This document shows positions 43,117 to 55,588 of a stretch of DNA of 64,000 bases, piece after piece. The notes below the pieces were generated by a model, which was not told the origin of the DNA, searched no databases, and worked only from the letters and a program-made list of their open reading frames with translations. Position numbers and translations under genes: made by a program. The stretch's first letter is position 1, and every line of letters begins with the position of its first letter. Source of the DNA: Adiantum capillus-veneris (lineage: Eukaryota; Streptophyta; Polypodiopsida; Polypodiales; Pteridaceae); assembly GCA_014529385.2 (NCBI GenBank), contig CM043966.1:86088087-86152086 (forward strand). The letters run 5' to 3'.

Positions 43117-46100
43117 GTGGTGGAAGAGCATCACCCGCATATTCAAGCAGCAGCATCTTCCGGGCGCATGGTGTGTTCATTGCCAGTTCAAATCGAGGAC
43201 ACATCACATGAGGCACTTCTAGATTCTGGGAGTACAATCTCTTCTATTAGTCAGGAGCTAGTCCAGCGATTAGGTCTTCTCACCAGCACAGCTCCTCCAA
43301 TCACTGTGTTGTTTGGAGACAACAATCAAAAGTATCATTCCCACTCACAAGTTTTTTGCACATTCACAATAGCCCACAAACAATTCACTCATGCATTTTA
43401 TGTTTTGCCTAGACAGTTGTTTCCCATTACATTAGGTTGTGACTGGTTTGTTAAGACCAAAGCTCAATTACACTTTGATTCTCAGCATTTAATTTTGCCA
43501 AACATAGTTCCCCTTTCAATATTTTGCTCACATCGAGGGCCAAATTTTGTGCATGCACAGTATGTTGTTGTAGATCAAGATACACGTCTCCGTGACGTCC
43601 GCATAATGCTACATCAATTTCCCAAACTGTTTAGGACACATAATTCCCCAATCAATCTTCCTATCACGCATCGCATCAATACCAGTGATGTTCCCCCAGT
43701 ACGCATGGCCTCTCACCGTAGGTCTCCTTTAGAGAAACAACGCATCAGTCTGGCAGTCCAAGATATGCTCAGAAAGGGAGTAATTAAACCCTCATGTAGT
43801 GATTGGGTCTCCGAACCCCATTTGGTTCGGAAGGAAGATGGCAGTTACAGATTTTGTATTGACTTTCGGCCGCTTAACAAAGTCACCATCCATGATCTTT
43901 ACCCCATACCTAGAATAGATGACCTGTTGGATCAACTGGGAAAATCGCAATACTTCACATCCCTTGACCTGGCCTCCGGGTATTGGCAAATCCCTTTGCA
44001 CGCATCTGACGCCCACAAAACTACTTTCCGAACACCTATGGGTTTGTACGAATTTACAAGAATGCCGTTTGGTCTATCTGATGCAGGAAGCTCGTTCCAG
44101 AGAACAGCCAATAATATCTTTGGCGATCTCATCGAACAGGGCGTGGTCTTAGTGTATTTAGACGACATTCTCATCCACACACAGAGTTGGGACCAGCACC
44201 TAGAAGTATTGCGGGAAGTATTGAAGAGAATTCAGGACTACAAACTCCAGTTGCAATTCAAAAAGTGTAAGTGGGGCAGCACCAGGCTTAAATTTCTGGG
44301 TTTTATCATCTCCGCAGCAGGCATACAGATGGATCCTTCAAAAATAGTTGCCATTCAGGATTACCCTCCTCCAACTACAGTTAAAACACTCCAAAGTTTT
44401 CTAGGAATGGCTAATTTTGCCCTGCGTTTTGTCCCCAACTTGGCTTCCATAACCTATCCTCTTCGACGACTGCTCAAAAAGAATACTAGGTACAATTGGA
44501 CATCAGCATGTCAGCAAAGTTTTGAAAAGCTCAAGCACGTCATAAAGGAAGCAGCTCTTTTGGCTCACCCCGATTTCCAAAAGCCATTTAAGCTTCAGAC
44601 AGATGCGTCAAATCAGGGTTTAGGAGCAGTGCTCCTCCAGCAAGATGATCTCTTGCGATGGCAGCCTATTTCATTCATCAGTCGGTCCCTTACACAGGCT
44701 GAGGCTAACTACTCGACAACTGAAAAGGAGTTTCTCGCCATAGTTTGGGCTTTTCACAAGCTACATCCTTACCTTCATGGGACGCAGGTAATGGTTGAAA
44801 CAGATCACAAGCCTCTCATTCATCTGTTGCAAAAGTACCACCCTCCTGGGCGATTACTACGCTGGGCTCTTGCTTTGCAGGAGTATCGGTTCTCCATCAG
44901 CTATTGCAAAGGCATCCACAATTTCGTGGCTGATGGGCTTTCTAGGGCTGAACACCAAGCAGCACAATTCACCCCCCCTCCAGCAAATCTACCAGTAGCA
45001 CTCAATCAGATGGCTGCCTTGCAACAGCAAGACCCCGAAATTCAGCATATACTCCAAAAGCTACGGTCAGCATAGTCCACAAACCATCAGCAAAGGTTTA
45101 TGGTATTCGATCAGGTTTTACACTATGTTTCTGAGGGCCAACAGCCGCGGATTGTGGTGCCTATTGCATTACAACCTCTCTATTTACAATTTTATCACGC
45201 TCATCCCATGTCAGGACATCTAGGCTTTCACAAGGTTTTAGAAAAGTTGCGCCTACACTATTATTGTCCAAAGATGAGGCATTCAGTCTCCGACTTCCTT
45301 CAAAGATGTGAGACATGTCAAAGCACTAAATCTCCCCCTCGGAATACAGGACAGCTAGCCCCAATAGTGGTCAGTGAAGCATTTGAGCTGGTGGGCTGGG
45401 ATCTAATGGGCCCTTTCCCCACATCTGTTACAGGTAATCGCTATATTCTCGTCATCACAGAATACTTAACCAGGTGGTGTGAGGCAATTGCGCTCCCAGA
45501 TGCAACTGCATCTACAATCGCTACAGCACTCTTACAAAAGCTTATTTTCAGCCATGGATGTCCTAGACAACTCTTATCTGATCAAGGAACACAATTCAAG
45601 AGTGAAGTCCTCGCGATTCTAACAAAAAGTCTGGGAGTAGCTCAACTCTTTGTTTCCCCATATCACCCTCAGACTAATGGTTTAACAGAGCGTTTAAATC
45701 GCACACTCAAGCAAGTAATTGCTGCATTTGTAGATCCTTTGCATCAAGACTGGGATCAAGTGTTGCCGTTTGCAGTACATGCATACAACACTTCAGTCCA
45801 GGCTTCCACACGAGTTAGTCCTTTTCGAGCTTTGTATGGGCACGATCCTCGCCTTCCTCCTGATATGGCAACATTACAACTCACACCATCCAAAGCAGAT
45901 GCGGTTGACTGGCTACATTATCTCCAACAGCAACAACCTCTTCTCCGTAGAGCCCTTCTTCACAATTTACACATAGCACAAACCCGTCAGAAAAAAGCTT
46001 ATGATGAAGGCCGGATCTTGGTGGAATACCCAGTGAATGCTTTAGTACTACTGTACTACCCCATCCGACGCCCGGGTTTGAGTGAATCTTTGTTACACCA

Positions 46101-46233
46101 TTGGGTTGGGCCCTACAAAATCCTGCACAGGCTCCGCACCAACACCTATAGATTGCAGCGATTGTCTAACAACCGTATCACCACTGCTCACATCACGCGC
46201 ATGAAGCCTTATCACGCCCCTTCACAGACGTGA
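43117..46233 (+). CDS. Gypsy-B pol (protease, RT, RNase H, integrase), one in-frame stop
   Basis: A single frame of 1,039 codons is broken only by TAG 45073-45075. Protease: ALLDSGSTISSIS near residue 30. RT: VSEPHLVRKEDGSYRFCIDF, MPFGLSDAGSSFQR and catalytic VYLDDILIHT. RNase H: LQTDASNQGLGAVLLQQ, TEKEFLAIVWA, VETDHKPL. Integrase: HPMSGHLGFHKVL with RCETCQ (HHCC), GWDLMGPFP, SDQGTQFKSEV and YHPQTNGLTERLNRTLK. The tail reads VLLYYPIRRPGLSESLLHHWVGPYKI, with no chromodomain. This tail, the 4-bp target duplication and the 169-bp LTR are more like animal gypsy elements than the usual plant chromovirus or Tat types. The first residue at 43117 is GTG, so the real start is probably by frameshift from gag. 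Confidence 0.93.
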
Positions 46234-46263
46234 TGACCCCCTTCTTCTGTTTTTGGGGGGAGG

Positions 46264-46432
46264 TGTGGAGTAAGTCCACCTGGCAGTACCGGCCAGTGTT
46301 GATGTAAGCCTATAAGGCAAGAAAGTGTATCTTGATGTAGGGGGTACATGCTATATAGGAAAGAACGCGGGCCTGAACGAGGAGAGAGGTTTTGAGTCCA
46401 ATCTTGAGATCAAACGCACTGTGTATTCCACA
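46264..46432 (+). repeat. Gypsy-B LTR 4 (3' LTR), 169 bp
   Basis: It follows the polypurine tract GGGGGGAGG and ends TCCACA before the ATAA duplication at 46433-46436. Confidence 0.94.
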
Positions 46433-46436
46433 ATAA

Positions 46437-47286
46437 CATCAACATAACCATAAACCCTCAATGGTTTTCCAACATCACTTTGGCATCAAAATTTCCAACA
46501 AATTGCATCAATTTTTGTGCAAAAACTAGCACCGCAATGTGCTCAAACGCCTTCACAAAAACATAGTCTTTTGCACATAGAATTGAACCAACTTTGTGCA
46601 TACAAATCATACACGAAACCTGCAATTTATTTTCAGAAATCAGATGGTCAATGCACTTACATTGCATCACTATTAGCATTGAAATTACAGTCCATTTGAC
46701 GATTACACACTTGTGTGTGTGTGTAGGCAACCGCACCGCATCTTTACCTACAAGCACACATCATAAAAAATCATGTGTAGTATCAAATTGCATGAAATAA
46801 AACGCACAATTGCATTGGGCATGCATCCAACTCTTGATTAAAATCAACTCCAAGAAAAATGCCCAATTTGGCAAAAATTAGTGAAAATTAGTAACTAGTC
46901 AATGATTTTGGCTACTCATTGCGCACAAATGGAGTGTAATAAGAGTGCGTGGACACCATAAGAATGTTGTCCCTACACCTAATTAGACTTCTACTTGTGT
47001 GTAGCACAAAAAACACCAACCAATTAACGAGAAATTAACCCCAAAAATAGGCAAAATTAGCAAAAATTAGTGAGCTAAAGAGGTGAAATTAGTGATGAAA
47101 ATCAATGTGTGGGGGTTGTTTTGTGTAATGTAAGCCTCAATCTTTGAAAATCTAAGTCACATGCTTACTAATTTGCCTCCAATTAGGGACAAACATAATC
47201 CAAAATCGATGAAAATTAGTGAATTAGCAAGAGGGATTACCCTCTTCTAATCAATCCAATGACACCATTAGCTTAGGATATCGATC
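46437..47286 (-). other. probable leader of an older minus-strand LTR element
   Basis: AT-rich DNA with repeated 'aaaattag' phrases, no ORF with motifs. On the minus strand it lies just downstream of the primer-site-like sequence at 47,287-47,304 and may continue at 39.5 kb beyond the Gypsy-B insertion. Confidence 0.4.
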
Positions 47287-48250
47287 CCCGGCAACGACGC
47301 CAATGTTGGGGCATCATAGCATAGCGGCATCCACCAACATAATTGTCAAATCCGATGGATTTCTACCCGGCTAGGACATGGAGGAACATACATCACATGT
47401 ATGTGTGTCAATGAGAAGATTAGTAAGGAATTGATGCAAATTTTAGAGAAGCCTAAAAAGAGGTGAGAAGACCTAGACACCCCTCTACGGTCTTGTCTAC
47501 AAGCAAGCTCACTACCACTCTACCGTTCGGTCCAATCTCTCAATGCATAAGCCTAATCTTGCTCTATGCTTGCTAATCAATCACTAATCACTAAACCATC
47601 AAATATACATGTGCATAATCAAGCGCAGTGAAGCGACACATGCACTACACAAGCCTACACACACAAGGAAGCATGCTCAAGAAGAGGGAAAACTTGATTA
47701 AAGAGAGCAATTAAGACACTAATTAGAGACTAATCAATGACAAAATCAAGCATAATTAGCATCAATGCAAAGATGAGAGAGAAGAGAATAGAGTTTAGCC
47801 GTTAATTGACGCCAATCCATCATTACACGAGCGTAGGATTCTTGGAAGGTCCATAGCCATCACCTTCTTCTTCACAAGATTATCTCAAAATGCATAAAGA
47901 CCTCCTTTCACATTGTGCATTTTCACCTATATACTCTAGGTCTTTTTAGAAATGGCCAGGCGCCCAAATGCACCTGACTCATTTGCACTGCCAGCTAAGC
48001 TACCTAGGTTCCATATTTAGCACAATGTTTACAAGTTGGAACTCTAATAGAGCCCAATGGAATAATTACAGTCCGCTCTTGCAGTCATTGACGGGAATTA
48101 CATAAAAGTTAAGTGACCGTCGATGTTGACCGTAAGTTCACTTGATGGCGTTGGATCCTCTCTTCACTGCATCTTCACTTTATTAGTATCTTAGGTACAC
48201 ATCCACATCATTCAATGTCACAATCACATACTATAAATAGTAACAATATG
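47287..48250 (-). mobile_element. putative 5' LTR and primer site of a minus-strand gypsy
   Basis: The complement of 47287-47304 reads TTGGCGTCGTTGCCGGGG, one mismatch from the primer site typical of plant Tat/Athila gypsy elements. It is directly preceded on that strand by an LTR end, CCCCAACA. The LTR would extend to the right, but its outer end is not defined and the right limit given is a guess. It does not match the 3' side of Gypsy-A. Confidence 0.5.
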
Positions 48251-48289
48251 CATAGACGCATCGGTGACATGTTGTTAACCCCGCCGGTT

Positions 48290-49650
48290 AGCAAAAGCAT
48301 GATTGGTTGCCAAGGGATTCAAGCAAGAAAAAGGTGTTGATTTTGATGATATCTTCTTCCCTGTGGGAAAGATGACTACATTGTGGGTAGTGCTTGGCTT
48401 GGTAGCTCATGGCAACCTAGATCTGGTCCAAATGAATTGGAAGATAGATTTCCTTCTTGGTGATCTCTAGGAGGATGTGTACATGCAACAACTTGAAGGG
48501 TTTGTTGAACCAAGTAGAGAAGATCTTGTGTGTAGACTTAAGAAATCACTTTACAGCTTGAAGCAAGGGTCTAAGCAATGGTATCAAAAGTTTGACATTG
48601 TCATGTAGTCTCATGGATATAGAAGAAGTCAAGGGGATCACTCCTTGGACACAAAAAATTCAGTGTGACAGTTCATTGATAATTTTGGTACTCTATGTTG
48701 ATGACATGATTAGTCAAGAAGAACACTCACGAGATTGCAAAATTGAAGCAAATGCTCAATCAAAATTTTGTTATGAAGGAGTTTTGAGAAGCCACTCAAT
48801 TCCTTGGTATGTGAATCAAGAGGGAAAGGTCAAAAGGCATTCTTGAAATTTCTCAATGGTCATACATTCACAAAGTCTTGCATTTTTTCAACATGTAGGG
48901 GGGGAAGGCATTGAATAACCCCATGAAGGCATACTTGAAACTTAGAAAAGAATAGTTTTCCAAGCTAGATAATGAGAAGGCCAAAATGGTGAAGATTTCT
49001 TACTCATCAAGAGTGGGCAATCTCATGTACATGATGGTGGTTGCAAGGCTAGCCATTTCATTTGTAGTGGGGATAGAGTGAGTTTCTACATGTAGAATCT
49101 TGGCAAGAAACATTGGGAAATGGTGAAATGTATCCTCAGGTACTTGAAGCTATGGCAAGAAAGTATTTGCACTTTAGTAACAATTATGCATCCATTATTT
49201 GGTACACAAATTCAAACTATACGGGTTGTGTTGATAGTAGAATATTTGCATCTAGCTACATTTATATATTTGATGGAGGATATATCTCTTGGATATCATG
49301 TACTCAAGATTGTACGTCCTCTTCCGCTATAGAGGCTGAGTATGTTGCAACTAGTGATGCAAAAAAAAAAGGCTTTATGGCTGATACATTTAGTGGGAGA
49401 CCTAAACTTGGGTAAGCAGATTCTAGTGGCATATTGCAATTGCCATTTATTTGGCCAAGAATCCCATGTTTCACTCTAAGTCAAAGTACATTGAGGTGAG
49501 ATATCACTTCATTCAATATGTGTTGGTAGCAGCAGATAAGCAAATAGAGCTAGTCAAGATCCATACAAATGACAACCCCGCAGATGATCTTTCAAAGAGC
49601 CTAGATTTGGATTGCTTTTTACTTTGCATTGACTTGATGGGTGTTTGATG
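48290..49650 (+). pseudogene. decayed copia RT-RNase H
   Basis: Plus-strand motifs in order with many stops: GFKQEKGVDFDDIF, LDLVQMNWKIDFLLGD, EDVYMQQLEGFVEP, KKSLYSLKQGSKQWYQKFD, VLYVDDMI, then RNase H YTNSNYTGCVDSR, SSAIEAEYVATSD, SKYIEVRYHFI and NPADDLSKSL. No LTR is seen on either side. It is a different family from the copia at 29-34 kb and much older. Confidence 0.85.
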
Positions 49651-51200
49651 AAGCTCGTCATATGCTTCATGGATTTACATGTTGTCCAAAGTTGTAATTT
49701 ACCACTCAAGCCACATGGGATAATAGCCAATTGGTCAGCCCTTGCATGGGACACCCCTCATATGGCTTAATATAGAATCAAATAGTGAATAGACAATAAG
49801 GTGCTCTTGCACCATTGGAAATAGTGTTTGTAGTGTTTGATCTCTCTCCTCCATCTCTAAGCACACCCCTCCCCCTTTCACACTCCACCAACTGACCACC
49901 CCATCCACACCTAAAGCTACAAGACTCCATAGTTAGAAGTATGGTCATAGCCTTCCAAAAGGACCACTTGAATTCATTATTAGCTTGCTCTCACCCTCTC
50001 AGCCCCACCCCATCCACCGACCACCTCCAACTAGTCCACCCACCTTCCCCACCCTACATGCTTGCCACCTCATTCCTCATTGCCTGAAACCCACCTAGTG
50101 TCATCATTTTGCGTCCCATGATGATGACTCACAAAATGAACTTGAAATACCCTAAGCTCACAGCAAGTCTCCACCAAGACCTAGATGACCACTACATCAT
50201 GTTCAAGGAGACTTATCTTCTCAACAACCTACCAATTGATTGAGACAAACGCTCCACTACTACCAAGGCCCTACAAATTAAGCACGTGGTTTTGTTTTAG
50301 GGCCAGCTACTCACCCTCATCATGCTCACAAGCACAACCTTGCAAAATTGTCATCCAAGGACATGAGTAAGCCGTAGGTGCACAAAGGAAATCTCATTAG
50401 CTTGTCAGGTTGAGACCAACCTACTCATATGCACTCAAATGATGCACTAATCACTCATCTACAAAAACTGATCTTGACCAACCATAATCCATAACGCTCA
50501 CAAGGAGGTTCAACAGTGCAAAACAACTCTAAATTGCACAAAACTTGCTAGGCACTATCCCTTCACTAGAACACACCTACCTAGAAGTCCAGTATCACCA
50601 GATTCTAACCCTGTCCCTCTCAAATACAGTCACAATAGAGTAACAGGTCAAAACCTAAAAGTGTGTGAAACTCACATTTATGAGTACCTACGTGTATCTT
50701 ATCTTGTCCTCGTTCCAGAAAGCACTTGATTGTTGAAAACAGACAACATATGCGTTACTTACAAGAAAATCAACCTCAAAGGAAGAGTGCTCACGAACAG
50801 CACTATTGCGTGAATGTTGGGGGTGGGCGCATAGCTCTTGGCAAGGCTACCACAATGGCGTAGTCGGCTTGTGAATACACTGAGGGAGATGCCCGTAGTT
50901 AAGAGGATAAGATCACTGACTCTCTCTCTCTCTCTCACACACACACACAAACAGTACTCGTACGATAGTTGATTTGAAATGATAATTGATTGTTTTTAAA
51001 AAACTAACCCGTGACCTTTATCCTTAGGTCACTTAAGTTCAAAAATGTACAAGTGCTAACAAAGGTCCTACTCAATGTATGTACAATTTGGAAACGCATC
51101 CGCGTCCCTGCCGATTATACAAATAGACTCATAATCCTGATTTGACTGATCAAAAAATGAATGTTGATACATTTACATGGAAAACTAAGGTGTGATTACA
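49651..51200. other. no gene seen
   Basis: Low-coding DNA with a (CT)n(CA)n microsatellite at about 50,921-50,949. Nothing else is supported. Confidence 0.45.
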
Positions 51201-52682
51201 ATTGTTGGGCTAAGGGGCTCCACCACTCCTCCCCTCCTACTTCATGTCTACCATGACATGAACTTAGTCAATGTTGCTGGCGTCGCTCCCTCTGTGCTTG
51301 CGCCAAAAAGGTGTCGTATCGCATTGATTCGTTGGCAATCAGAGGACCAAAAACATTAGATTTGAACATGAAGAACCCGGTATAAAAAGCTTCCTCAAAA
51401 GTTTGTAGATGATGACTTGGTAAAAACTTCAACCGTATGAAATAAGCATGTAAGACTTTCTCTGATGAAGGCGCACTAAGGTCATAGGATAACTGATTGT
51501 TGTGCCAAAAGGTGTTGTTGATATGCAAACCAAGATAAGATCATGGCTATGTGCATCAAATTTTGGGGCCAGAGTTTTCAAAAGAGAACCAACTATGTGT
51601 ATGATACAATGCTAACTAATTGCTTAATAAATTATCCTTATCAGTATTTCTCCACCTCCAATGTAGTTTGGTGAATCAATCTGCAGCTTTTCAATCATCT
51701 CATGCAAGTAAGCGGCATGATCAATAATAGCCCCATGCTCGTTTCCCAAAGCCCAAGTCATTGTTGTAGTGATGGCTCCATGCGGTATTGTGTACCTGGC
51801 TGGTCTTTTAGTGTAGCATATCAAAAACTAGCTATATATTTGAGTCAGGGTTACCACTTGTGGGTTTATTATATCTCTAAAGGATGGTAGGGAGGTCTGC
51901 CTGAGATAGACATTTAGGTTCTTCCTTCTCTCCTTCATTCTTGCACCATGTAAAGACACCTTTAGTGCATTTGCTATAATTTCTTTGGTGATCTATACTT
52001 CCACAAGTTCATCATCCATGTTTGATACTCTACAAGTGCCATTCTCTTGGATGGTCTCTATCAGCTGCTGCTGGACTCTCTTGAAGTCAATTGCCACTGC
52101 TGGTAAGGAAACAAAATTCCATAGTCCCATCTTCTGTAATAGTTCTCGTGTGGGTGATTTCTTCAAGTAGTTTTACACCTCCTTGGGTATCATCACTATC
52201 TCCACTTGATTACCCTTGGTGTCCTGATATGTTCCTTGATAAATCTGGAAGGAGCTGGCTTGTTGCACTTCAGCTGATATCCATGTAGATGATGGATTTA
52301 ATATCTCACATAGGATGGTGTAGGGTTCAACATCTTCCATTATTATCTTTTTACCTTTCTTCTTCCTAGGAGAAGCTTCCATGGAACCTGTATCCACAAG
52401 CAATCATACAGGTGAAGTTATAGTACTCTTGCATCAAATTTGACTAAAACATAAAGATGCATCTAGTTGAGAGCAACAGTCCCCATGTATAGTTATTGAT
52501 GACATGAGATTCAATGCATGGATGATTGTTTTCTGATTCATAACTAATGCCAAAATAGGGATTTTAATGATGAGGTGATGACCAATTGTAGTGAACTTTT
52601 GGATACTAGTTGTACACATGGTGCTTGGGCCATTGGTTGTGGAGGTTTCCCCTTTTTGCTGTATTTTCATAATCTGCATTGC
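51201..52682 (-). other. unrecognised, possibly decayed retroelement coding sequence
   Basis: Minus-strand frames at 51,528-51,268, 51,824-51,624, 52,403-52,173 and 52,679-52,434 look weakly coding (balanced composition, few low-complexity runs) but match no motif I know. A purine-rich tract lies at about 51,240-51,225 on the same strand. I assign no function. Confidence 0.3.
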
Positions 52683-53415
52683 GATAGAGTAGGAGATCTC
52701 TACATATAGCTAATTTTCACAATTTGGCTTGGCTGACTTCTTCTATCAATATAGGACATGATGTGGCTTGAATTTCACCTTTGATGGAGATGAATGTACT
52801 TCCCATAGATAGTATTTCCAGTTTCAAAACTTTTCCTGAGAAAATGTGAGTCTATCTCTCTCACCATTAGTTGGTTTTGTCTCAAACTTGGTAGGTGTGC
52901 TAAACTAAGTATAGAGATCATAGCTGTGCAATCCAGATTTGAAAACTATGCCCCTTATATACTCTGCCTTCTCTATCACGATAGAGTAGGAGTTAGGTCA
53001 CAATTCCCCCTTTTCACATCTGTAGCCCCCTACATGTCCTTCTCTAGAAATTTTGATGCCCTTGAAGCTCACACTTCTTGTTTTGACTTGGTACCTTCAT
53101 GGTATTCTAGTTGTTGCCATCTTGACCTTCAAATGAGGCTATCTTTCATACTGATATGTATCCAATTTCCACCAAATATTGTACATCATCCTCATTTGAC
53201 CTTGGGAACCTGCTTGTGAGCCCTAACTTTGAAAATTACCTCCCATAGATAGACTTCTATCTCTATCGTGATAGAGTAGGGCAGTTGTGTAGGTGATGCC
53301 TTTTTTGCCATGCAATGATGTATATGATGTTTGTATGACATGCTAATCACATGTGGGGAGCCAAAACAAAGTTTTGATGCAATTTGACCCCTCTAGATAC
53401 TCTATCACGATAGAG
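52683..53415. repeat. repeated CTCTATC/GATAGAG hairpin motif
   Basis: The 16-bp hairpin CTCTATC-NN-GATAGAG occurs at 52971-52986, 53261-53276 and 53400-53415. A half site, GATAGAGTAGG, lies at 52683. All are followed by TAG. Flanks are weakly similar, suggesting a diverged repeat of about 140-290 bp. Confidence 0.75.
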
Positions 53416-54511
53416 TAGCAAATGTGTATTTTTCCCATCTTTTGGTTATGCCATTAGTCCCCCCTTGGTTAGTGAGCTCTTCTAGATACATACATTAAGT
53501 TATAGCCAACTTTGATCAAGATACTCCTTGTTTACAGTAGTTACCCATTTTCTAGAGTTGGAGATGACTCCATAGGTGGTTTCCACCATACTTGTCGGTA
53601 ATTGTGTGACTTAGGCTGGCTTCCATCCTCTTTAAGTAGTCTCCTGGAGTACTTGGTTGTTCCCATGGTGCTTACTTCACCAAGAACGACCATTTTGGCA
53701 TTTTCCATACTGATGTTGATGTTTGCCATCTTAGATGAACTTTTTCATGAGTAGCATCATTCTACCTTGTTTTCAACATCCTTGGTATGTGCCCTGTCAA
53801 TTTTTGTGGCGTTTGGTCATCTCGTTAGTTCGTGAGAGCTTCGTGATGCTTTGTACGATTGCTACCAGGAGAGGGATTTAGGCCCACTTTTCGTTGCCCT
53901 AATGGTGATCTAACCACTTGGTTGGTTTCCTAAAGCCATCAGTTTCTTGACCCTGAAGTTTGGTCCAATTCTGGCCACTTTTGGTTGCCTGCACTTCTGG
54001 GAGCCGTGTGGTTTTAGGGTTTTTTTGGATGCATCTTTAGCACTTCCCGAGGTCATAGGAGTGTTCTCTAGGGTCTAGGCATTGAGCCTTTCAATTTTGG
54101 TCTCATTTGGTGGTCATTAGGTCTGCCTAGAATCTATTTTGTGTTGGTCCTATGGTGTTGTGATGGTGTCAGTGGCAAGGTTTCGCGATGAAATGAAGTG
54201 AAAAATACTTAGAAGCATCGTTGACGAGCATACCTCTCATGTTTGAATATGTATGGATGATCATGCGCGAAGAACGAAAGCTGGGAATTTTATGTCCACA
54301 AGAGGGTAGTCTCTCTCTCAAAGTCTCCAAGTCACAGATGAAAGGATTTTATGTGAGCCTACCTATATGTGTTTGGGGCCCCGACATGGAATTTCTCCAT
54401 ATTTTTTATGTGTCATAAATTTTAGCAAGATGCAATTTAGGCTCGCAAATTTCCTCATTTGGACTCCGTTTGCTCAAAATCCACCAATTTTTGCACTTTG
54501 ACCCTTCCGGA
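53416..54511 (-). mobile_element. part of the second Gypsy-A copy's LTR region (probable)
   Basis: Scattered similarity to 21.6-22.4 kb, for example the block TTTCCTCATTTGG near 54,454. The sequence continues after the solo LTR at 55,589. The outer border is not determined. Confidence 0.4.
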
Positions 54512-54516
54512 GGTTC

Positions 54517-55583
54517 TATTGAAAGGTCAACCTTTCAACAACGCTTCCACAAAGATTCCATAAAGATCCCTCAAATATTCTCTAAAGATTCTAAATAAAG
54601 ATGCTCATGAAGTGATGAAGACGAAGATGGATGTTGTAATGTGAAGATACAAGCTCATGGACATCATCAAATATCCTGTTATTATCATTTTGAGCCATTA
54701 CGGCCACTTTTGTAATGTTTACGGGAACTTCATATTTTAAGTCAGCAATTGTATTGAGGCCACAGATGCTTGTTGGATGAGCAAAGCCAACTCACACTGT
54801 TGTAATTAAGCTCTATAAAAGCCTAGGGACAAATAAGGTCATTTTGGTCGGACATTAAGTTTTCTAAGGCTTAGTATATAAGCCAAAACCTAAAGCTTTG
54901 TAAAGAGACTTCTAATAAATCTGATCTTCTGTGTCGTTGGGAAGACTGCGAGAGAGTGAGAGAATCCGTGTGTGTGCTACAGGAGCTACGGTGGTCGGAA
55001 TCGCAAACGGAGAGCAGCAGTGTGTTGCCCACGAGGAGAGCAACGCGTTGATGCTTACATCACGCGCGTTCGTCTGTGTTTTGGCAGATTCACCCGCGAG
55101 CTACTTTTGGAGTTTCGGTGAGTAACTGTTGTCCGTTTTTGCATTTCAGCATATCCACACGATCAGAGCGAGTAGAGCTACACATTAGGCACTTTAGTTT
55201 TCGAAAACATCGACCTGCAAAAACCGGCCAGACATCCTACGCGTTTTCTGCACGAAGGGTATTGAATAGGTTTTTTTGGTCATGGACCTTAGGGAGAGTG
55301 GCCTATTGGTGTTGATAGGATATCCCTCAAGTTTCGTAACGTTTTGAGAACGTCTAATGGGCTTTTGGCTTGCGGTCGTATCATAGGAGACTCTCACATT
55401 CACAAAACCGATGGCATGTAGATTTGATATCTCTGTAGGAAGTAGTCATTAGTCGGTCGAGTAGAGGTTGACACCCTTTGCTTGCTTCCACGCGCCTGCG
55501 GGTCGAGCTTCGTCCTCAGTTGACATTATATGTTAGGTGAGTTCTCGCTATGTTGACGTCCGTCACGGCGTATTCGTCCAACA
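54517..55583 (+). mobile_element. solo LTR, 1,067 bp
   Basis: It is flanked by the 5-bp duplication GGTTC (54512-54516 and 55584-55588). It starts TATTGAAAGG (first TG changed to TA) and ends CCAACA. It has a TATA-like CTATAAAAG near 54,815. It is about 1 kb similar, in reverse orientation, to 58,181-59,233. No internal sequence remains, consistent with LTR-LTR recombination. Confidence 0.88.
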
Positions 55584-55588
55584 GGTTC

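Larger units (their letters stand above)
39534..46432 (+). mobile_element. Gypsy-B composite: young, rearranged Ty3/gypsy, 6,899 bp
   Basis: A 4-bp duplication ATAA (39530-39533 and 46433-46436) brackets the whole unit. Order: LTR(+) 39534-39702; leader; partial LTR(-) 39795-39920; foreign block 39921-41104 with a GMP synthase relic; integrase end 41105-41699; LTR(+) 41700-41868; GGCC; inverted gag start and leader; LTR(-) 42170-42338; GGCC; rest of gag, pol; LTR(+) 46264-46432. All full LTRs are 169 bp and nearly identical, so the activity is recent. The second 4-bp duplication (GGCC 41869-41872 and 42339-42342) at the inner LTR ends marks a second integration into gag. One history fits all parts: a second copy nested in opposite orientation, then an inversion by recombination between the two leader/gag segments. 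Confidence 0.9.

Noticed and set aside
47287-48250. Assigning this LTR and primer site as the 5' end of Gypsy-A
   Set aside because: Strand and order fit, but the LTR sequence does not resemble the Gypsy-A 3' side at 21.6-22.85 kb, so the link is left open.
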